Positions 23,698-32,327 of a stretch of DNA of 64,000 nt are shown here, one piece after another. The notes under the pieces were generated by a model. The model was not told the DNA's origin, did not search any database, and saw only the letters and a program-made list of their open reading frames with translations. Position numbers and translations under genes: made by a program. This stretch comes from Peptococcaceae bacterium CEB3 (lineage in GTDB: Bacteria; Bacillota; Desulfitobacteriia; Desulfitobacteriales; Desulfitobacteriaceae), in assembly GCA_001029295.1 (NCBI GenBank), contig LDXJ01000057.1, positions 62,001-126,000 of the forward strand. Reading direction: 5' to 3'. Positions within the stretch are counted from its first letter, which is position 1, and each line of letters starts with the position of its first letter.

Positions 23698-24003
23698 CTA
23701 AAACTGGCTTTTTGAATATCGTATAGTTACAACAAGAACCCGCTTCTTCGCTTCTTCAACACGGCACAAAACGGTAAATTCACCAACAAAAAGCTGGCGA
23801 TATCCTTTCTTGGCCCAGACCCCCGTTTTTCTTAACGCTCCACGTTTGGGCATGCTCTCCAAACTGAAAATGGCTTCCTCTAACGAGTCAACCAATTTTG
23901 CAGCTATACCGGGCTCCATCAGCGTTTCGGCGATATATTCGTATATGCCGTCCAAATCGCGGTATGCACGAGGCAGTAAGTTTACGGCATGTTTAGTTTC
24001 CAA
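23698..24003 (-). CDS. RelE/ParE family toxin
   Basis: 101 aa. LLPRAYRDLDGIYEYIAE, LEEAIFSLESMP and YRQLFVGEFTVLCRVEEA are the ParE/RelE core. ParE-type toxins hit gyrase, RelE-type cut mRNA; sequence alone does not decide. TTG start at 24003 with GAGGAAG, overlapping the antitoxin by 11 bp. Confidence 0.88.
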   Translation of the reverse strand: METKHAVNLLPRAYRDLDGIYEYIAETLMEPGIAAKLVDSLEEAIFSLESMPKRGALRKTGVWAKKGYRQLFVGEFTVLCRVEEAKKRVLVVTIRYSKSQF

Positions 24004-24274
24004 AATGCTTCCTCTTTAAACTCGACAGAGCTTCCCTTGCATCTAAAAGCTGGTCATCGGAAGTATACTCGGCTTCGGCCTCAGCGATAGCCGCATCGAG
24101 TTCACGATCCTCCAGCATGGAATCAAAGGTTTCAATGCTCATAACAACTAGGTCGCCATAGCCATTTTTGGTTATGAATATTGGTTCTTTCTTGGCATGG
24201 CACAGCTCGGAGATTTCATTGGTGTTTCTTAAGTCTGTGATTGGTCTTATCTGGGGTATGATTGTCGCCTCCAT
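23993..24274 (-). CDS. Phd/YefM family antitoxin
   Basis: 93 aa. N-terminal Phd/YefM DNA-binding domain: RPITDLRNTNEISELCH then PIFITKNGYGDLVVMSIETFD (about 9-52), acidic C-terminal tail that would bind the toxin. The ATG lies only about 12 bases after the -10 box, so the message may be nearly leaderless. Confidence 0.88.
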   Translation of the reverse strand: MEATIIPQIRPITDLRNTNEISELCHAKKEPIFITKNGYGDLVVMSIETFDSMLEDRELDAAIAEAEAEYTSDDQLLDAREALSSLKRKHFGN

Positions 24275-24277
24275 TCG

Positions 24278-24314
24278 TGTACACCATTATAGTATTATTA
24301 TGTACATTTAACAA
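24278..24314 (-). promoter_or_regulatory. Promoter of the Phd-ParE pair with TGTACA sites
   Basis: Minus strand TTGTTA (24309-24314), 17-bp spacer, TATAAT (24286-24291). The palindrome TGTACA occurs on both sides of the -10 (24278-24283 and 24301-24306), 23 bp apart, as likely antitoxin contacts. Confidence 0.7.
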
Positions 24315-24401
24315 GAGGTTCGTGCGGTTAAAATTAGCAATCCAAACGTTAAAAAAAGCCCTACCGGTAAAATAAAGCACGGCGGAACGCCGTACAGAAG
24401 A

Positions 24402-24533
24402 GAACTTCATCTCTCGATGAAGTTCGAGAATGAAAATAATCAGGAAACCCTATCGCTTTCGCCTGTAATCAGCGGGACGAAGTACGAGATCTCAACGATG
24501 TTTCCGGTGCTCTTCAAGCGCATCCGGGAATGA
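24402..24533 (+). other. Hairpin and possible 38-aa ORF
   Basis: GAACTTCAT (24402-24410) and ATGAAGTTC (24417-24425) form a perfect hairpin with a 6-base loop. The right arm begins an ATG frame of 38 codons to TGA at 24533, with plausible codons but no ribosome site. It may be a gene fragment. The neighbourhood 24315-24560 holds nothing else clear. Confidence 0.3.
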
Positions 24534-24560
24534 AACAACGGACTGAAAACAGCGCTTCGC

Positions 24561-24767
24561 CTACATTAGCAGGAGCGGATGGCGGTGGAGGCCGAAATCC
24601 GGCTGGATTGCTGTTCGCGGCCCGGCAGCAGTTGCCGCATTTACCGCCCGGAATCTCAGTTGCCCGTTGTCTTCTCCACCATGCGCTTTTAATATATGGT
24701 TTTTCATTGCCGTCTTGCCAAGCTCGGCGCCACAGATGTAGCAGTTACCTTTTGAACCTGAAGCCAT
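24561..24767 (-). pseudogene. N-terminal remnant of a zinc-finger protein
   Basis: The first 34 codons (from 24767) read GSKGNCYICGAELGKTAMK and NHILKAHGG, a C-x2-C ... H-x5-H zinc-finger start known from longer conserved proteins. After NGQ the sequence is unrelated, so the rest has been lost. Confidence 0.6.
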
Positions 24768-24811
24768 AGTAATCCTTCTTCCTGCAATAGTTATCTTTAT
24801 CTCGTTGCCCC

Positions 24812-25218
24812 GTTACAATAATAGAAATAAATGGTAATAAGATTGGAAGATTAACAAAGCAAGGAGATTTAGCAGAGCTTAGCCTACCTTTAAAAAATCA
24901 TATCCCTCGTTCGTTACTTTAGGTTCTGATGGCGCACTTTGGTTTACTGAAAACCAAAACAATAAAAGTGGAAGAATAACTGCAAGCGGTGAAGTTACAG
25001 AATTCGAAATTCCAACAGAAAATTCTTGTCCGGTAGGAATTACGTATGGTCCTGATAATGCTATATGGTTTGTTGAAATAATGGGCAATAAGATCGGAAG
25101 GATTGCAACCTCTGGGGAAATAAGCGAATTTGAAATACCTTCTCAGAATTCCCGCCCGCATGCAATAGCAAGTCGAAAGGGAGATGCTCTATGGTTACCG
25201 AATGGGGCAGTAACCTAA
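24812..25218 (+). pseudogene. Frameshifted virginiamycin B lyase-like beta-propeller fragment
   Basis: Two frames joined by a +1 shift near 24905 read propeller blades: [18 protein letters not shown], then [55 protein letters not shown] and [19 protein letters not shown], stop at 25218. The W-F-T-E and GRI-x-G-x-xxEF repeats are those of streptogramin B lyase (Vgb) relatives. Only about three of seven blades remain. Confidence 0.75.
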
Positions 25219-25310
25219 TAGCTCGGATTACAATTAAAGGAAATATTACGGAGTCTTTGATACCAACATTCAATGTTGAGCCATCGTTGTCATTCACCCC
25301 ATCCGTAGTC

Positions 25311-26360
25311 TTATCTCTCACAATAATATTTTGCGACGGCTGCAAATGACTCTTTAGGCTCCCATGTCATGTCCGGATATGTTGTACCATGCCCACCGCC
25401 CTCATAGAACTTCACTAAACTATAGCTGGCCATGTCGAGGTCGTGTAGAGGATTTTCGTTATATGGAGTAAGTGGGGCCACAAATGTGCAGACAAATGCA
25501 CTATCAACACCCACACTATCAAACACATTGAGTGATTCGATGATTTCGTGTGCTTGCAGCTCTTCATCGCGTACATACCGCCCATTTAGACAAGGCTTCA
25601 CAAATCTACCTAACAATGGAATCTGGTGCATAATTGTTGATTTTATATCCATAATGTTAGATGCTTGTGCAGTGTCGCGCTCGGCGCCTTGGTACGAACA
25701 ACAACCAAACTCCATGACAGCAACTGGTTTACCTTGGGCTATGAGTAGTTCCAGCATATCAGCATATTTATCATTGATGTGCTTAGCTCGATAATGGTCT
25801 ATGCCGATAAAATCGAATGGCTCCCAGTCGACTCGCTCAAAGGGCAATGAGGCGTACGTAATAGGGCCGTCATATACCTGACGTACAGCTTTAACAACAT
25901 TGGATAGATAGTCATTGAGTGGTTTGTTGTGTTTCCCGTATTTTACAATGTTACCCCGTAACACATTGCGTATTCGAGAGCGGAAGGACCTACCTTCGAT
26001 GATACCCTTCATGAAAAGCGTAAGTTCTGTACCAACACTCATGACAATCTGATTGGGGTATCGCTTTCGTAACTGCTCCGCCACCTCAGCTGCTTTCGCC
26101 GTATAGTCGAGAGTGTCCTCGGGACTTTTGTTCCATAACTCGGGCGAAAACCAAACTTCGAGATCTTGTCGCAGTGCATCTTCAGAGGCTTCTGTCAAAC
26201 GCCTAATATCCCTACCACAAATTCTCACTGCATTGCAATGCAGGTCATTTTTGATTATTTCCAGTTCTCGGTGAATCGTTTGGAGATTATAGTCCTTGCG
26301 CCAGTCAACAGAAAAATGACGGCCTACATCGTAGCACACGCCTTTACGTTCCATTATCAT
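25311..26360 (-). CDS. TIM-barrel glycoside-hydrolase-like protein (often labelled abortive infection protein)
   Basis: 349 aa. Begins ERKGVCYDVGR; then HRELEIIKNDLHCNAVRICG, SVGTELTLFMKG with a likely acid/base Glu (about 130), FDFIGIDHYRA, and VAVMEFGCCSYQGAE with a likely nucleophile Glu (about 236). The end is DLDMASYSLVKFYEGG...PDMTWEPKESF. Two glutamates at barrel strands 4 and 7 fit clan-A retaining hydrolases. I recall relatives carrying the label abortive infection protein, with no proven phage role. ATG at 26360 after AAAGGGG. A lone gene in AT-richer DNA. Confidence 0.75.
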   Translation of the reverse strand: MIMERKGVCYDVGRHFSVDWRKDYNLQTIHRELEIIKNDLHCNAVRICGRDIRRLTEASEDALRQDLEVWFSPELWNKSPEDTLDYTAKAAEVAEQLRKRYPNQIVMSVGTELTLFMKGIIEGRSFRSRIRNVLRGNIVKYGKHNKPLNDYLSNVVKAVRQVYDGPITYASLPFERVDWEPFDFIGIDHYRAKHINDKYADMLELLIAQGKPVAVMEFGCCSYQGAERDTAQASNIMDIKSTIMHQIPLLGRFVKPCLNGRYVRDEELQAHEIIESLNVFDSVGVDSAFVCTFVAPLTPYNENPLHDLDMASYSLVKFYEGGGHGTTYPDMTWEPKESFAAVAKYYCER

Positions 26361-26517
26361 TGACCCCTTTACTTGGCTCTTACTTGTTTAGTTAAAGCAG
26401 TTTCAATTCATTTTAATAACGCCTAAATCGTATCCAATCATAATAATGGTCGGGACTTAAAACCCACATTTTGCAGAGGGAGCTGTAACATGCAAGAGAA
26501 CGCAAAAAGGTTCCGTG

Positions 26518-26573
26518 CCGGTCACTGCTCGGAAATTTAGCTCTTGGGGGGGATTTTGTGGCCACAGACCACA
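26518..26573 (+). repeat. Dispersed repeat R1, copy 1 (copy 2 at 36593-36645)
   Basis: Shared core CACTGCTCGGAAA, then TTGGGGGGGATTTTGTGGCCA. A short CACATCGCCAAT tract also recurs about 60-80 bp downstream of both. No terminal repeats or transposase visible. Confidence 0.75.
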
Positions 26574-26770
26574 TTCATCATCCCCTCGAAGAGATAAGTT
26601 TGCTCGACGGGAGTCGGTCCACATCGCCAATGTTAACGCCGGGTTTAAGCGGGCATCACTTTTCCTATTCTCAGAGATGTTTAAACACCCGCCGCAGAGC
26701 CTGGGACGTGTGGAGGATCCCAGGGCGCCTCCCATTGTTATTTCAGCAGGCATACTGGATTCGCTCAAGC

Positions 26771-26797
26771 CAACGGGTACCAAAATGGTACCCGTTG
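26771..26797. other. Perfect 12-bp palindromic hairpin
   Basis: CAACGGGTACCA (26771-26782), loop AAA, TGGTACCCGTTG (26786-26797). It could be a protein site or RNA hairpin. The surrounding stretch 26361-26975 has no intact gene. Confidence 0.6.
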
Positions 26798-26812
26798 CTC
26801 ACTCCAATTGAT

Positions 26813-26835
26813 ACCACGAAAGTGGTCGTTTTTCC
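26813..26835 (+). terminator. Short intrinsic terminator-like hairpin
   Basis: ACCAC-GAAA-GTGGT (26813-26826) followed by CGTTTTTCC. Confidence 0.55.
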
Positions 26836-26975
26836 TTTGCGCTGATAAAAGGAGCCACTGTAACTGTTAGCAATCTCTTTAATCCAGACTGGCATAAGCT
26901 AATTTAATTGGACTACGTCAGTCACACACGATCCTTCGATGAACCCGGATCCTGTTTGGCAGAGCCCATCCAGAT

Positions 26976-27096
26976 ATACTTGAGACGAAGTGCAGTGGAG
27001 TTGTAAATTCCCGCGCTCCTGCGTATGACGTACAAGTAGCACCGTTGAATATGTTACCCTTGAATACCTTAAATACGCAGTGAAGCCGCTGAGGCG
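26976..27096 (-). repeat. Dispersed repeat R2, copy A (copy B at 37673-37792)
   Basis: About 120 bp align with copy B at roughly 82% identity. Read on the minus strand in one frame, both give VFKxFKGNIFNGxTxTSYAG then EFTTPLxF, and some differences are synonymous (ATA/ATC, CTG/TTA), suggesting a former coding sequence. A further piece of the same unit (ITMGGA-type) lies at 26726-26760, out of order. Confidence 0.75.
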
Positions 27097-27671
27097 ATGG
27101 AGCTTGACCCCCATGCCCACCCATAGCTGCAGGCGGCGAGGGCCATACCCACCGCCATGAGAAACGAGCTGATTGCCATGCCGCCCTCATTGAGAAAGCT
27201 TCCTCCGTTAAAGCCGGCACCGGTCAGTCCTACCCAGGCGACGATGGCTGTGAGGATTAGACCTCGGGCGCGAATGCGGATCGCCCATACGATCAACAGG
27301 AGGGACAGTAGCCATAGAACGATACCGACTGTTATATGCAGTTGCAAGAAGAAGTTCTCATGCAGGAGCGCCCAAACGATTCCCTGGACCAGCCCAGCGA
27401 AATAATTCACTGGATGCGCGCCGGGGTGAGAGGAGGGGATGACCACCCGGAAGGTTCTTGTAGATTCTAACGCGGTCTTAAACGTCTGCCCATAAACTCC
27501 CTGATCGACCCGGTGCACCGCTACAGGAACGCCACCGCCGATAACCATCAGGACGAACATGAGCAGGAACAGGACCGGGGCCAGAAGCGTCGCTACAAAA
27601 GCCAGGGGTTCGGCCGCATTGAGGGTCAAGTCATGACGTGCTACAGCCCATACCGTACGAAAGAAGCTCAA
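27069..27671 (-). pseudogene. Chimeric ABC-2 permease / other membrane protein
   Basis: The 200-aa frame starts like an ABC-2 permease (VARHDLTLNAAEPLAFVATLLAP to about residue 75), coupled to the ATPase by a TTGA overlap. From about residue 85 it continues as a different four-helix protein (FLQLHITVGIVLWLLSLLL, GAGFNGGSFLNEGG). The stop lies inside repeat R2. A full permease needs about 370 aa, so the exporter is probably inactive unless another permease serves. Confidence 0.7.
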
Positions 27672-28678
27672 TCGCGTAACCCCCTTCCCGTGAGGGCGAG
27701 AAATACCTCGTCCAAGGAAGCCTCCCGCAGGTTGAGACGGCGGGTCCGGACTCCGGCTTGTGCTACCCGGTCGAGGATGCCGGGCAGCGCCGCGGCGGCT
27801 TCGTGGCGGTCACTGCCCGGCGAAACAGGCCTCCCGCTCCCCTCTTCGTGCGGACCGATGTCCGCGATTCTCAAGCCCACTTTGACCTGGGCTCCGTCTG
27901 CCTGCACGTCTGCCACCCCCGGAAGGGCACTCAAAAAACCTATGAGTGACTTAGGGGCCGGAGTGTCCAATTCCAGTTCTACTACGGTGCTGCCATAGGA
28001 TGCTTTGAGAGTTGCCGGCGCATCGAGGGCCATGAGCCGGCCGTGGTCGATGATGGCTAAGCGGTCGCAGAGTTGCTCGGCTTCTTCTAGATAGTTAGTG
28101 GTAACCAAAACTGTGCGACCCTGGGATTTCATTTCCCGGATGTAGTTCCAGATGACGTGGCGAGCCTGAACGTCGACACCAAGCGTAGGCTCGTCCAGGT
28201 AGACGAGGGCGGGGTCGTGCAAGAGGGCACGGGCTATGGCCAGACGCCGTTTCATTCCCCCGGAAAAAGTACTGACGCGGTCTTTCGCCCGGTCGGTCAA
28301 TTGAGCCAGTTCCAACATGGCGGCGATGCGGCGCGGGCGCTCGCCGGCGGGCACGCCAAAGAGCTCAGCATGGAATGATAAGTTGCGCCAGGCGCTCAAT
28401 TCCTCGTAGAGCGCCGTTTCCTGCGGCACTACTCCGAGCATGCGGCGCACGGCGGTGGCTTGCCTGCGCGGATCAAGTCCGAAAATACTCACGGCTCCGC
28501 CGCTGGGCTCGGACAGGCCGCTGATGAGGTTGATGGTTGTAGTCTTGCCGGACCCGTTCGGGCCCAGCAAGCCGAAGATTTCACCGCGGGCTACGGAAAA
28601 GGATAGCTGGTCAACGGCAGTGAAAACGCCGAAGCGCTTCACCAGTGCATCAACGGAGATCGCGGGGCTATCGACCAA
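27668..28678 (-). CDS. ABC transporter ATP-binding protein (drug-export type)
   Basis: 336 aa. Walker A GPNGSGKTTT (about residues 37-46), signature FSGGMKRRLAIARAL (about 133-147), Walker B ALVYLDEPTLGVD (about 151-163), H-loop replaced by VTTNYLEEAEQLC. The C-terminal 80 residues form the extra domain of DrrA/CcmA-type exporters. TTG at 28678 with AAAGGAG upstream is preferred over TTG at 28696. A TetR-type operator lies 80 bp upstream. Confidence 0.9.
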   Translation of the reverse strand: MVDSPAISVDALVKRFGVFTAVDQLSFSVARGEIFGLLGPNGSGKTTTINLISGLSEPSGGAVSIFGLDPRRQATAVRRMLGVVPQETALYEELSAWRNLSFHAELFGVPAGERPRRIAAMLELAQLTDRAKDRVSTFSGGMKRRLAIARALLHDPALVYLDEPTLGVDVQARHVIWNYIREMKSQGRTVLVTTNYLEEAEQLCDRLAIIDHGRLMALDAPATLKASYGSTVVELELDTPAPKSLIGFLSALPGVADVQADGAQVKVGLRIADIGPHEEGSGRPVSPGSDRHEAAAALPGILDRVAQAGVRTRRLNLREASLDEVFLALTGRGLRD

Positions 28679-28759
28679 CGGAATCACTCCTTTCAATGGT
28701 AGGTATACGCAATTCTAGGGGTTGGCGTATCCAATGAAACTATTCCCTCCTTAACATGG

Positions 28760-28771
28760 CTAACCAGTTAG
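28760..28771. promoter_or_regulatory. TetR-type operator before the ABC gene
   Basis: CTAAC-CA-GTTAG resembles sites at 33108-33119 (CTAAACGGTTAG) and 33985-33996 (CTAACCGGTTAA). A minus-strand TATAAT lies just upstream (28774-28779), so a local promoter may be blocked by the same regulator. Confidence 0.6.
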
Positions 28772-28819
28772 TCAATTATACGTCCATGTCTGTCATATCG
28801 CGCAGTTGTACCCGGCCGC

Positions 28820-30616
28820 TCAATCGTTCGCGGAGGCCGAGGAAGGAGACGCTTCAACCCTCTCTCCGCCCCGGAGGAAATCTTGGCCCCGTACAATCAC
28901 CTTATCCCCGGAAGAGAGCCCGCCCGTCACAATATAATCGGCCCGGCCTTCCCACTTCAGATTAAGGAGATTCCCCAATTGGACGGTTTGCAAGCGCGCC
29001 ACTCCGTCTCGGACCAGGAAAACACTGCCCTTATTCCCATTCACATTGACAGCACTGTTAGCCGGAATCAGAGTGACCTGGCGGCCAGGATCAACCGCAT
29101 ACGCTTCCACTTCCATCCCTGAGAGCAATCCCTGAGGGGATCCCGTAATTTCAATGTCAACCGGATAATTCAGGCCGGCGCCCCGGCTGGCCACGTTATC
29201 AGAAACGGGAGAACGGTGGATAGCCGACAGCGTTCCCGCATAAGTTTGGCCGGTAGCCTGGACGGCAACTGCCATGGGCATGCCAACCCGGAGGCAGGAC
29301 ACTTGGCTGTCCGGCACATTGACGGTGGCGATCAGTGGGCTTACAGAAGAGAGAACGATGAATCCGCCTTGCGGCCCCACGGCTTGCCCCATTTGGGCAT
29401 TGACTGCCACGACGTAGCCATTGAGCGGAGCCAGGATTTGCCCTTGATCGATACTTGCCTGGATGACCCGCAGGGATGCCTGGGCGGAGGCAATCTGGGC
29501 AGCGTTAACGACCAGGCCGGGATTTTTGAGCGCTGTCTGATAAGCCGCCTGGGCTTGACCCACCTGAGCGTCGGCAGATTTCACCGTGCTCGCCGCGCCG
29601 GCCTGGGCCGCGTCCAGTCCCTGCTGCGCCTGGTTTACGGTCGCCTGGGCCACTTGAACATCCTTGCCGCTCTGAGCCGCCGCCAGGGCGCTCTGGGCAG
29701 TCTTCACCTGACTCAGGGCCGCCTGCAGTGCGCTCTGGGCCTGGTTGTACGCCGCTTGCGCCACACTGACACTCTTGTCGGACTGTGCCGCCCGCAGAGT
29801 GCCCAGCGCCGTCTGGTAGCCGATTGCCGCTTGATCGTAGGCAGCCTGCGCCGCCAGCAGACCGGGGTCAGTCGAGGAGTGGGCCACCTGTTGAGCGTGT
29901 TGCAAGGCACTTTCGGCCGTATTCATCGCGTCTTGCGCCTTCGTTGCGTTTTCCTGGGCGGTTTGCAAATCGGATGCCGTCCGGCTCTGGGCAGCCGTCA
30001 CTTGGGCCTGAGCGGCCGCCGCGGCACTTTGGGCCTGGTTCACCCCGGCTTGAGCCTGAGCCAACCCGTTTTGAGCCTGAGTCACAGCGTTTTGCGCACC
30101 CGTCTGGACTTCGCTTAACTTAGCCTCAGCCGCAGCCAGGGCTTTTTGGGCGGCCCCCACTTGATTTTGCCCCTGGGTCTGCGCGCTGTTAAGGCCCGCT
30201 TGGGCCGTCTTCAGGGCCGCCTCCGCGTTCCGGACCGTGAGACCCGTCTGCTCCCCTGCAGCCTGTTTCTGAGCCTGAGCCACCTCAATGCCTGTCGCGG
30301 CTTGATTCGCCTGGGCTTGGAGCTGGTCGGTGTTCAGAGTCGCCAAAACCTGCCCCTCTGTGATTTTATCGCCCGGCCGGACCTTGACCGTTTGCAGGAT
30401 CCCGGAAATGGCGGGCGCAATACTCGTCTGTACAAATGGGGTAACGGTACCGGGAAAAGCAGCCCCCACGGGCAAATCCACCTTGGCTGCCGGCCGGACC
30501 TTAACCGCCACAGGTAAGGAAGCTGAGGAGGCAACCGTACCGCAGCCGACAAGGGTGCCTGTCAAGAGAAAAACCATGAGTACGCCGGTCAGTTTAAAAC
30601 GCATTTTTTTCGTCAT
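28820..30616 (-). CDS. Efflux periplasmic-adaptor-like lipoprotein with very long coiled coil
   Basis: 598 aa. Type II signal with lipobox LVGCG; biotinyl-lipoyl half motif ISGILQTVKVRPGDKITEGQVLATL (about 70-94); then about 240 residues of Ala/Gln-rich heptads (repeated AAYDQA, NQAQ, AALKTAQ) forming a long helical hairpin; second lipoyl half ILAPLNGYVVAVNAQMGQ (about 395-412); beta-barrel end. It should link the drug pump to the envelope outside the membrane. Its hairpin is two to three times the usual length. Follows emrB by 151 bp on the same strand. Confidence 0.88.
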   Translation of the reverse strand: MTKKMRFKLTGVLMVFLLTGTLVGCGTVASSASLPVAVKVRPAAKVDLPVGAAFPGTVTPFVQTSIAPAISGILQTVKVRPGDKITEGQVLATLNTDQLQAQANQAATGIEVAQAQKQAAGEQTGLTVRNAEAALKTAQAGLNSAQTQGQNQVGAAQKALAAAEAKLSEVQTGAQNAVTQAQNGLAQAQAGVNQAQSAAAAAQAQVTAAQSRTASDLQTAQENATKAQDAMNTAESALQHAQQVAHSSTDPGLLAAQAAYDQAAIGYQTALGTLRAAQSDKSVSVAQAAYNQAQSALQAALSQVKTAQSALAAAQSGKDVQVAQATVNQAQQGLDAAQAGAASTVKSADAQVGQAQAAYQTALKNPGLVVNAAQIASAQASLRVIQASIDQGQILAPLNGYVVAVNAQMGQAVGPQGGFIVLSSVSPLIATVNVPDSQVSCLRVGMPMAVAVQATGQTYAGTLSAIHRSPVSDNVASRGAGLNYPVDIEITGSPQGLLSGMEVEAYAVDPGRQVTLIPANSAVNVNGNKGSVFLVRDGVARLQTVQLGNLLNLKWEGRADYIVTGGLSSGDKVIVRGQDFLRGGERVEASPSSASAND

Positions 30617-30767
30617 AGGTGTAGCCCCCTCTTTTGTCCTAAAGTGGTTTCTTCAATTTGTTCCACCTTGTCTGCTTCAATTTGTTGCACCTCGTTTGTC
30701 CACATCTTCGCTAAAGCTTGTTCAGGCAGCGATTCCACCTCCCCTATCCGGGTCACCTTTCCCTGCC

Positions 30768-32318
30768 TTACTCCGGCATGGGCGGTGCAGCCTCACCCTC
30801 CCTGCGCTCACTTCCCTTAAGCAGAAGGGTGGGCAGAATAATCATTATTGTGATAGCCGTAATCACCAGCATGGTGTCATTGAGGGCCTGCATCGTCGCC
30901 TGCTTAACCACCGCGCTGTAGAGGAGGCTTACCGCCCCAGTCTTGGCACCGGCAGCCGACGTTCCATTCTGAAGAAACAGCCCCTGCAACATTTTGAAAA
31001 GGTCCACGCTGTTCGGATTAAAGGTATTTACCTGCCCCGCTAAATTGGCATAATCTAAGGTGCTTCTTTGCTGCATGACACTGGTGATCAAGGTAATGCC
31101 AACGGCCGATCCGATTTGCTTCACCGTACTCAACAAGGCGGACGCGTCGGCCGTCATCTCCTTCGGCACGGCATTGAGCCCGACAAGCTGAACCGGAGCC
31201 ATCAAAAATCCGACGCCCAGCCCCCTGACCATCAGCAGCAAGGTTATAGTTGCAGTGGAAGTCTCGAGGGTCACTCTGGACATGCTGTAGCTGTTGAAAG
31301 CCAGAAAAACCAGAGCCGCAACGGCAAAGATCCTCGCCCCCAGCCTATCCGTAAGTTTGCTCGCTATGACCAGGGAAATTGCCGTCGTAATGGCTTCCGG
31401 AAACAGTACCATCCCGGTTTGCTGCGGATTCAGCCCTTCAAGCTGCTGGAGGAAGATAGGCACCAGAAATACCCCGGCAAATAGGACCAAAACCGCAACA
31501 TTCAAGATAATATTGCTCATGCAATAGGTGTAATTTTTCAAAAGGCGCAGGTTCAGCATCGGCTCAGGCAGCATCAATTCATTGACGATAAACATGAGAA
31601 GACTGAAACTGCCGATAATCATTAAAATCACGTTGTTAAAGTCTCCCCAGTCTACATTCCCCTTGCCGAGCACATAAAGCAAACAGCCGATGCTCACGCT
31701 CGAGGTCAGGAACCCCAACAGATCAAAGCCCCGGGAAAGTTTGTGTTCTGTCTCCCGCAAAACAGTAAGTGCCAGAATTGTACCGATCACTCCAATGGGA
31801 ATATTGATAAAGAACACCAGCCTCCAGGCGAGATTTTGAATGATGTAGCCGCCCAGGGTCGGCCCAACGGCCGGAGCCACCATATTGGCGATACCGAATA
31901 CCCCGAGGGCCGTACCTCTTTCCCCCTTGTCAAACGTATCCATCAACAAGGTCATGGCCAGGGGGATGATCAGTCCTCCGCCCAAGCCCTGGATAATCCG
32001 GAAAACAATGATCGAGGCTGTATTCCAGGATATTCCACAAAGGAACGAGCCCAAGGTGAACATGGCCAGGGAAATGCCGAAGATCTTCTTGGTGCCGAAT
32101 CGGTCATTCAGATATCCTGTGACTGGTACGGTGATCCCTAAAGCCAGAGTGTAGGCACTCAAAACCCACTGGATTTGATCGAGGTTAGAGTTAAAAGCCT
32201 GCATCATTTTGGAAATAGCCAAGTTGACAATGCTCATATCCAGGCTGACCATGAAAGTCCCAAACAAAACGACTAGCAGAATGGTCCATTGATAGACAGT
32301 ATCTCTAGTCTTTTCCAT
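30768..32318 (-). CDS. MFS drug transporter, DHA2 (EmrB/QacA) family
   Basis: About 516 aa with 14 membrane helices. Motif A: GYLNDRFGTKKIFG (about 64-77); motif C region: MVAPAVGPTLGGYI. It exports hydrophobic drugs by proton antiport. ATG at 32318 after AGGTGAG; the GTG at 32327 is within that site. Starts 9 bp after the EmrA-like stop, so cotranscribed. Confidence 0.92.
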   Translation of the reverse strand: MEKTRDTVYQWTILLVVLFGTFMVSLDMSIVNLAISKMMQAFNSNLDQIQWVLSAYTLALGITVPVTGYLNDRFGTKKIFGISLAMFTLGSFLCGISWNTASIIVFRIIQGLGGGLIIPLAMTLLMDTFDKGERGTALGVFGIANMVAPAVGPTLGGYIIQNLAWRLVFFINIPIGVIGTILALTVLRETEHKLSRGFDLLGFLTSSVSIGCLLYVLGKGNVDWGDFNNVILMIIGSFSLLMFIVNELMLPEPMLNLRLLKNYTYCMSNIILNVAVLVLFAGVFLVPIFLQQLEGLNPQQTGMVLFPEAITTAISLVIASKLTDRLGARIFAVAALVFLAFNSYSMSRVTLETSTATITLLLMVRGLGVGFLMAPVQLVGLNAVPKEMTADASALLSTVKQIGSAVGITLITSVMQQRSTLDYANLAGQVNTFNPNSVDLFKMLQGLFLQNGTSAAGAKTGAVSLLYSAVVKQATMQALNDTMLVITAITIMIILPTLLLKGSERREGEAAPPMPE

Positions 32319-32327
32319 GAATCTCAC

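Noticed and set aside
26457-26783. 108-codon minus-strand ORF as a gene
   Set aside because: It is stitched from pieces of repeats R2 and R1 and has no ribosome site.
29216-30118. 300-codon plus-strand frame
   Set aside because: It mirrors the Ala/Gln repeats of the adaptor gene and has no independent signal.
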